A stretch of 64,000 bases of DNA from Berghia stephanieae (lineage: Eukaryota; Mollusca; Gastropoda; Nudibranchia; Aeolidiidae). The notes under the pieces are model-generated. The model was not told where the DNA came from. It saw only the letters and a program-made list of their open reading frames with translations, and did not search any database. Shown here one piece after another: positions 11,997-64,000 of this stretch (positions are counted from its first letter, which is position 1; every line of letters begins with the position of its first letter). Made by a program: the position numbers and the translations under genes. Location: positions 77,513,389 through 77,577,388 of the forward strand of contig CM067444.1 in the NCBI GenBank assembly GCA_034508935.3. The letters are read 5' to 3'.

Positions 11997-12737
11997 TAGT
12001 TATAATAAATATAAAGAAAATCTGAATAAAAAAATGATTCTTTGGATTGACCAGCACCATTAAAAAGGGAAAAAAATGTCAGGAAAAAACCCTGAATGGC
12101 AGAATTGATTGAAAAAATTTGATAAGAAACCAAGATGTACCAACAAACAACACAAAAGTCATTACATGTATAATGGAATTGCTCCATTGATAAAATATGT
12201 ATATTGGGTAATAAAAGCTTTAATGAGGGGAAGACGCTTCCCATACCACCCCCTAATAAATGAAAGAATAAATAAATAAATAAACGATAAATATTATTTA
12301 GAGGCAAAGAAGAAAAAAAAGACAACATTACAACAAAAAATACAACAAAATACAACCATGTATTTCTGGCAGTTTCTGGTAGTCAGAATAGCTGGCGAAG
12401 CAAGTCTTTCTTTCTACGTTGACCAATATATTTAAACAAAATTAAATTTAAAAATTAACGTACTTCAAATACATTCAGTTTTCTTACAGTCTTCTATTGA
12501 TGGCACTTTGATGAAAAATACAAGTACAAAATATTCATACATCAATTAGCATGGTAGGCAAATAATTACAGTGCCAGGTATAATACTTGTGACAGCATAA
12601 TCAAATGCCCGCTTCTATGACTAATAAAAGCCATTTTCAAAATGACACAATCTTTTGATTAAGTAATACGTAAGTAAAATGTCCCTGTGCTAAGTTTCAA
12701 TACCATAAGACTAAGACAATAAACCTAGGCTTTGAAT
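11532..12737. other. Intergenic AT-rich sequence with a (TAA)n tract
   Basis: TAA/ATA repeats at 11900-11995. Two similar direct segments about 70 bp long at 11620-11700 and 11690-11765 share acactgtaaaaattg. Otherwise nothing recognised. Confidence 0.5.
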
Positions 12738-13352
12738 TTTATTAACACTATAAGTACCTTATGTAATGGAATACTTTTTCAAATCAGTGATCAACGTTTA
12801 TGACAACAATCTAAAATGGTAATGAAGGCTGTAGTTGAAGAATGTCATTAATTGCAATCGCCATTGAAGACAAAGGCTTTGGGAATATGTTCCAAAAACT
12901 AAAAGAGATGACTTTTTTGAATGGAAATTATCTTCTTAATAGGTCCATGTACAACGATAGCATATTTTTTTACCATACAGGTTATAAAAGTAGAGAACCA
13001 TTCCTCCCCCCTATTGAGTGTAAACTACTCATTTCTTATTATCATTTCATTATACTCATTCTATTGTTATGAAATTATATCGTGTTCCTTTGTTATTAAT
13101 GACTAAAATCAAATAAGTACGAGCTGTATGCGTACTTGGCAGACATTTCTTTAATACAATTGAATAATTGACAGACATTTTCAAAGTTAAGTGACAGACA
13201 AAATTGGAAGACATTTACAGTCATATCAAATGACAAAACTGAAAGACCTTTAAAAAAATTCAAATTAATGGCATTGATATATGCCAATTTATATATTGGT
13301 AGACTGATTTTAAGAGGACTGACAATTATTTACATACAAAGTCGCATGACAT
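12738..13352 (-). other. Putative 3' UTR of the ABCC1-like gene
   Basis: Sequence after the stop codon is AT-rich and non-coding. The first AATAAA on the minus strand is at 12743-12738, giving a 3' UTR of about 0.6 kb. An ATTAAA variant also occurs near 13150. The poly(A) site is an inference only. Confidence 0.4.
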
Positions 13353-61494
<48,142 letters not shown>

Positions 61495-61789
61495 CTGAAG
61501 AAATGAATAGAAAATAAAATTCTATTCTATGAAACTCATAAGATCAAATTCCCATTTATTGCTACTTTTTCTTCTTGAGAAAACAACTTGCATGAGCGTT
61601 CAAGCATGATGTGTCCCATCTTTTGATAAACTCAAGCAATGTTGAGCCGGTGGATGGATGACAAGGATCACAAAACTCTGGTTTCAGCATTGGTCCCTGA
61701 ATTTTAAAAATCACACACATTAAACAGTGCCCAATTAAATTGAGTGAGGTGACTTGCCCAAAGCCATCCATTGTAGTGAGGATTTGGTT

Positions 61790-61860
61790 GTTTCTTGTTT
61801 TTAAGGATTTTATGGAGCTTGGAATATCATATCAGCGTCAGTAACAAGAAGGAAAGTTTG
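61790..61860 (-). mobile_element. SINE family A tail fragment
   Basis: gtttttaaggattttatgga and catatcagcgtcagtaacaa are a diverged family A tail, ending where another family A tail begins. Confidence 0.55.
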
Positions 61861-61877
61861 TTTTTGTTTTGGTCTTA
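61861..61877 (-). mobile_element. Outer end of the SINE family A copy split by the hAT-like element
   Basis: T-rich tail gtttggtctta that resumes at 63025 as gtcttaagggttttacgg. Confidence 0.6.
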
Positions 61878-62227
61878 CAGGCCTGTAAATGGTTGGTGAA
61901 AAAATTGTCGGAACTTTTTGAACATGCGAAAATAGACACAACAGGACAAAAATATGGACACAACACAGATATGACATGTCAATTGACTAGTCAAATCATG
62001 TCACTTTCCCCTACTTATTTATAACGAGGTCCTTATTTTATGGTACAAAAAAAATCCCAATTATTTGAGGGCCCAGGTCTGAGTTAGTAAAATGAAAGGA
62101 AGAGAACAAATCCTACCCTTTTGAATGATGTGTATCTCGTGCTTGATGACACAGGAAGCTGCGTATCTTCGCTCCTGTTTGTGTTAAATGTTTACGCTGA
62201 TTCTTTCATTTATTTGGATTAATTCTT

Positions 62228-62407
62228 GAAGAAGAAGAAGAAAGAAGAAGAAGAAGAAGAAGAAGAAGAAGAAGAAGAAGAAGAAGAAGAAGAAGAAGAA
62301 GAAGAAGAAGAAGAAGAAGAAGAAGAAGAAGAAGAAGAAGAAGAAGAAGAAGAAGAAGGAGGAGGAGGAGGAGGAGGAGGAGGAGGAGGAGGAGGAGGAG
62401 GAGGAGG
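62228..62407. repeat. (GAA)n(GGA)n tract
   Basis: About 44 GAA and 17 GGA units, inside the hAT-like element. Confidence 0.97.
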
Positions 62408-62624
62408 TGTGCAGTCGTGTGAGAGCTTTCAAAGAAGAATATATATTTCGAAGAAAAATAATTATTTCGCATTAATTTCTTTTCCGTCTTACATCTGAAC
62501 GGAATCAAAGAAATATAGAGACTGAGAAATAAGAACCGGAGATATGCATGTGTGTCGGTAGCAAAATAGAGAGAAACCTTCCGGTCCGGTTCCACACACT
62601 TCTGTGTATGCGTTATTTACTGAC

Positions 62625-62653
62625 TAGAGTGTGTGTGTGTGTGTGTGTGTGAA
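62625..62653. repeat. (GT)n microsatellite
   Basis: About 13 GT units. Confidence 0.9.
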
Positions 62654-63030
62654 GACGACTCGCGCGAACTTCGCGACCTCTCTCTCGCTGGCTGTGGCAC
62701 AGTAGCCAGACAGTGAATACATACACGTGAAGCGGAGCGTGTAGGTGGCATGATAATATTATAGCTAACAGATAGACGGCAAGTTTTGTTATGTCTTTGA
62801 TGCGACATTGGAATTTTTTTTTTTAATTTTTAAAGTCGGCATTTGAAACGGAATAAAATCTATTTTTTTCGAGGAACGAAATAAAAGTCTTTTATTTTCT
62901 TTTTTATTGGTTCTGTTCTTTGATGTTACGAATTTTATTTTTACTATTATCTTTTTTTAAAAATAATTGCACTTAAGAGCAAAATCGTGCTGTCGGAAAT
63001 CCGACAATAGACGGAAGATTTACAGGCCTG

Positions 63031-63490
63031 GTCTTAAGGGTTTTACGGCACTTGCAACACATTAAGGTCATATCGGTGCCAGTAAAAAGGAAGAAACTGT
63101 AAGATAAAGGGGAATTGGTTCAAATAGGAAACATGTAGATTCTAAGAGCATACTATCAAAGTACTTAGTTTGAGATCACCTAAAACTCTCATCCAGACAC
63201 AAGCACAGGTCCACACTAAGAGGGATACACTCAAATGTTTACAAATCACATATAATATGTAAACAAAACATAATACAGTGCATAACAGAGAGATGATTTA
63301 CAAGACAAGAAATATCATCTCCCAAAACTCTAACTATACATTTGACTATTACCCTCTCAGCTAGGGTATCTAGCCAGGGCCAGAACAAAACCAAGTCATC
63401 TCATTCCAAGACAAAGACAGAAAGCATGTCCGAAAACAGATGTAGGAGGATAGAAGACAGCGTAATTGCCTCCCTGCCCACTATGGGAGA
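63031..63490 (-). mobile_element. SINE family A copy, main part
   Basis: From gtcttaagggttttacggca to ctccctgcccactatggg, in the usual order and the same orientation as the other copies. The expected last part (aaccccacccagg) is missing. Confidence 0.8.
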
Positions 63491-64000
63491 AAAAGGAAAG
63501 TGGGATGGTCAAAAAATTATAGATTTACAAGTAAAGCGCAGGACAAAATACCTGTGCCTCAGACCAGCCACAGGCAACTTACAAAAGAAAACTATATTTT
63601 TTGTAAAAAATCTGAATTTAAAGAAAACAATCTGCACCAATCGAAAATGCGTGATTTTCACCCTTCTTTGTAAGAAATGCTGCTTTGAAATGCTTTAGAA
63701 TTGATGTTGTATAGTTCAATTCAAACATAAGAGACCCATTGCCTCAAAACGGTGTTATTTTGCTGTGACTAAGATGATCAAAATATATAATTTACAGTGA
63801 AAAATAAGAACTTGGGTAACATTTTTATATATTTCATTGAGGAAAATGGACATAGTCTCTGAATAAGACAAAAATTAAAATCTCATATTTCTGATCAATT
63901 TGGTTTTGTCATCCGGCCATAATACCAGTTTGAGAAGAAGGGTCACATATAAGCATTTCGGGAGAAAATAATCCCATTTTCACCAATTTTCATCTAAAAT
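63491..64000. other. Unassigned sequence at the right edge
   Basis: No ABCC exon seen. A short ORF reaches into this stretch without motifs. Confidence 0.5.

Larger units (their letters stand above)
61878..63030. mobile_element. hAT-like DNA transposon inserted in a SINE
   Basis: Termini CAGGCCTGTAAAT at 61878 and the inverse ATTTACAGGCCTG ending 63030, with matching subterminal ATTGTCGGA boxes. GTCTTA flanks both sides (61872-61877 and 63031-63036). 1.15 kb, no transposase. It contains a (GAA)n(GGA)n tract, a (GT)n tract and a CpG-rich stretch. hAT assignment rests on the CAGG...CCTG ends; the visible duplication is only 6 bp. Confidence 0.7.

Noticed and set aside
61562-61771. MLKPEFCDPCHP reading as a possible TMD0 start exon
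   Set aside because: It does not continue into a membrane helix, does not match MRP TMD0 beyond two residues, and sits beside a SINE-core-like segment.
62184-62595. Poly-Leu, poly-Phe and poly-Glu ORFs
   Set aside because: Products of the (GAA)n(GGA)n repeat.
62600-62800. CpG-rich stretch with GT repeat as a promoter of the transporter
   Set aside because: It lies inside the hAT-like element at 61878-63030 and the transporter still needs exons further upstream.

Overview
The window is animal genomic DNA. It is AT-rich and intron-rich, with spliced exons, poor coding density, long microsatellites and many non-LTR and DNA-transposon remnants. The only host gene I can support is a multidrug-resistance-associated ABC transporter of the ABCC1/MRP1 type on the minus strand. 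I could place 26 coding exons between 61494 and 13353. They join in phase to 1350 residues plus a stop, from just before transmembrane domain 1 to the C-terminus. The first part of the protein (TMD0 in long MRPs) lies beyond the right edge. A SINE with a 5S-rRNA-like head, the LINE families and the GAAACG-type repeats suggest a marine invertebrate, possibly a deuterostome such as an echinoderm, hemichordate or amphioxus. The species cannot be fixed from the sequence.

Layout. 1-13.3 kb lies downstream of the gene and holds no host exon. It contains a TA-flanked MITE (2113-2629), a 1.45-kb element with 9-bp target duplications (3441-4893), a 145-bp repeat in three copies, a LINE tail, a cluster of a 14-bp motif, and two copies of SINE family A. 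13.4-31.3 kb carries the exons for the second half of the transporter (TMD2 and NBD2). Its introns hold LINE and SINE copies and a pogo-like element inside a TAA microsatellite. 31-39.7 kb carries the regulatory linker and NBD1. 39.7-46 kb is a large intron holding a 3.3-kb damaged LINE. 46-56.1 kb carries TMD1, with a roughly 750-bp GAA/TTC tract only 25 bp from one exon, and a LINE copy split by a SINE. 56.1-61.4 kb is the first intron present and holds a nearly full-length RTE/BovB-like LINE with an open reverse transcriptase. 61.5-64 kb holds a SINE split by a DNA transposon.

The transporter looks functional: every junction keeps frame and all ATP-site motifs are present. NBD1 has Asp where NBD2 has the catalytic Glu, as known for MRPs. 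The last intron has a GC donor. I saw no CRISPR array, rRNA gene or functional tRNA gene. The most interesting observations are the transposons whose ends can be fixed by target duplications, and the way they touch the transporter's splice sites. I did not find a clear new multi-gene system.
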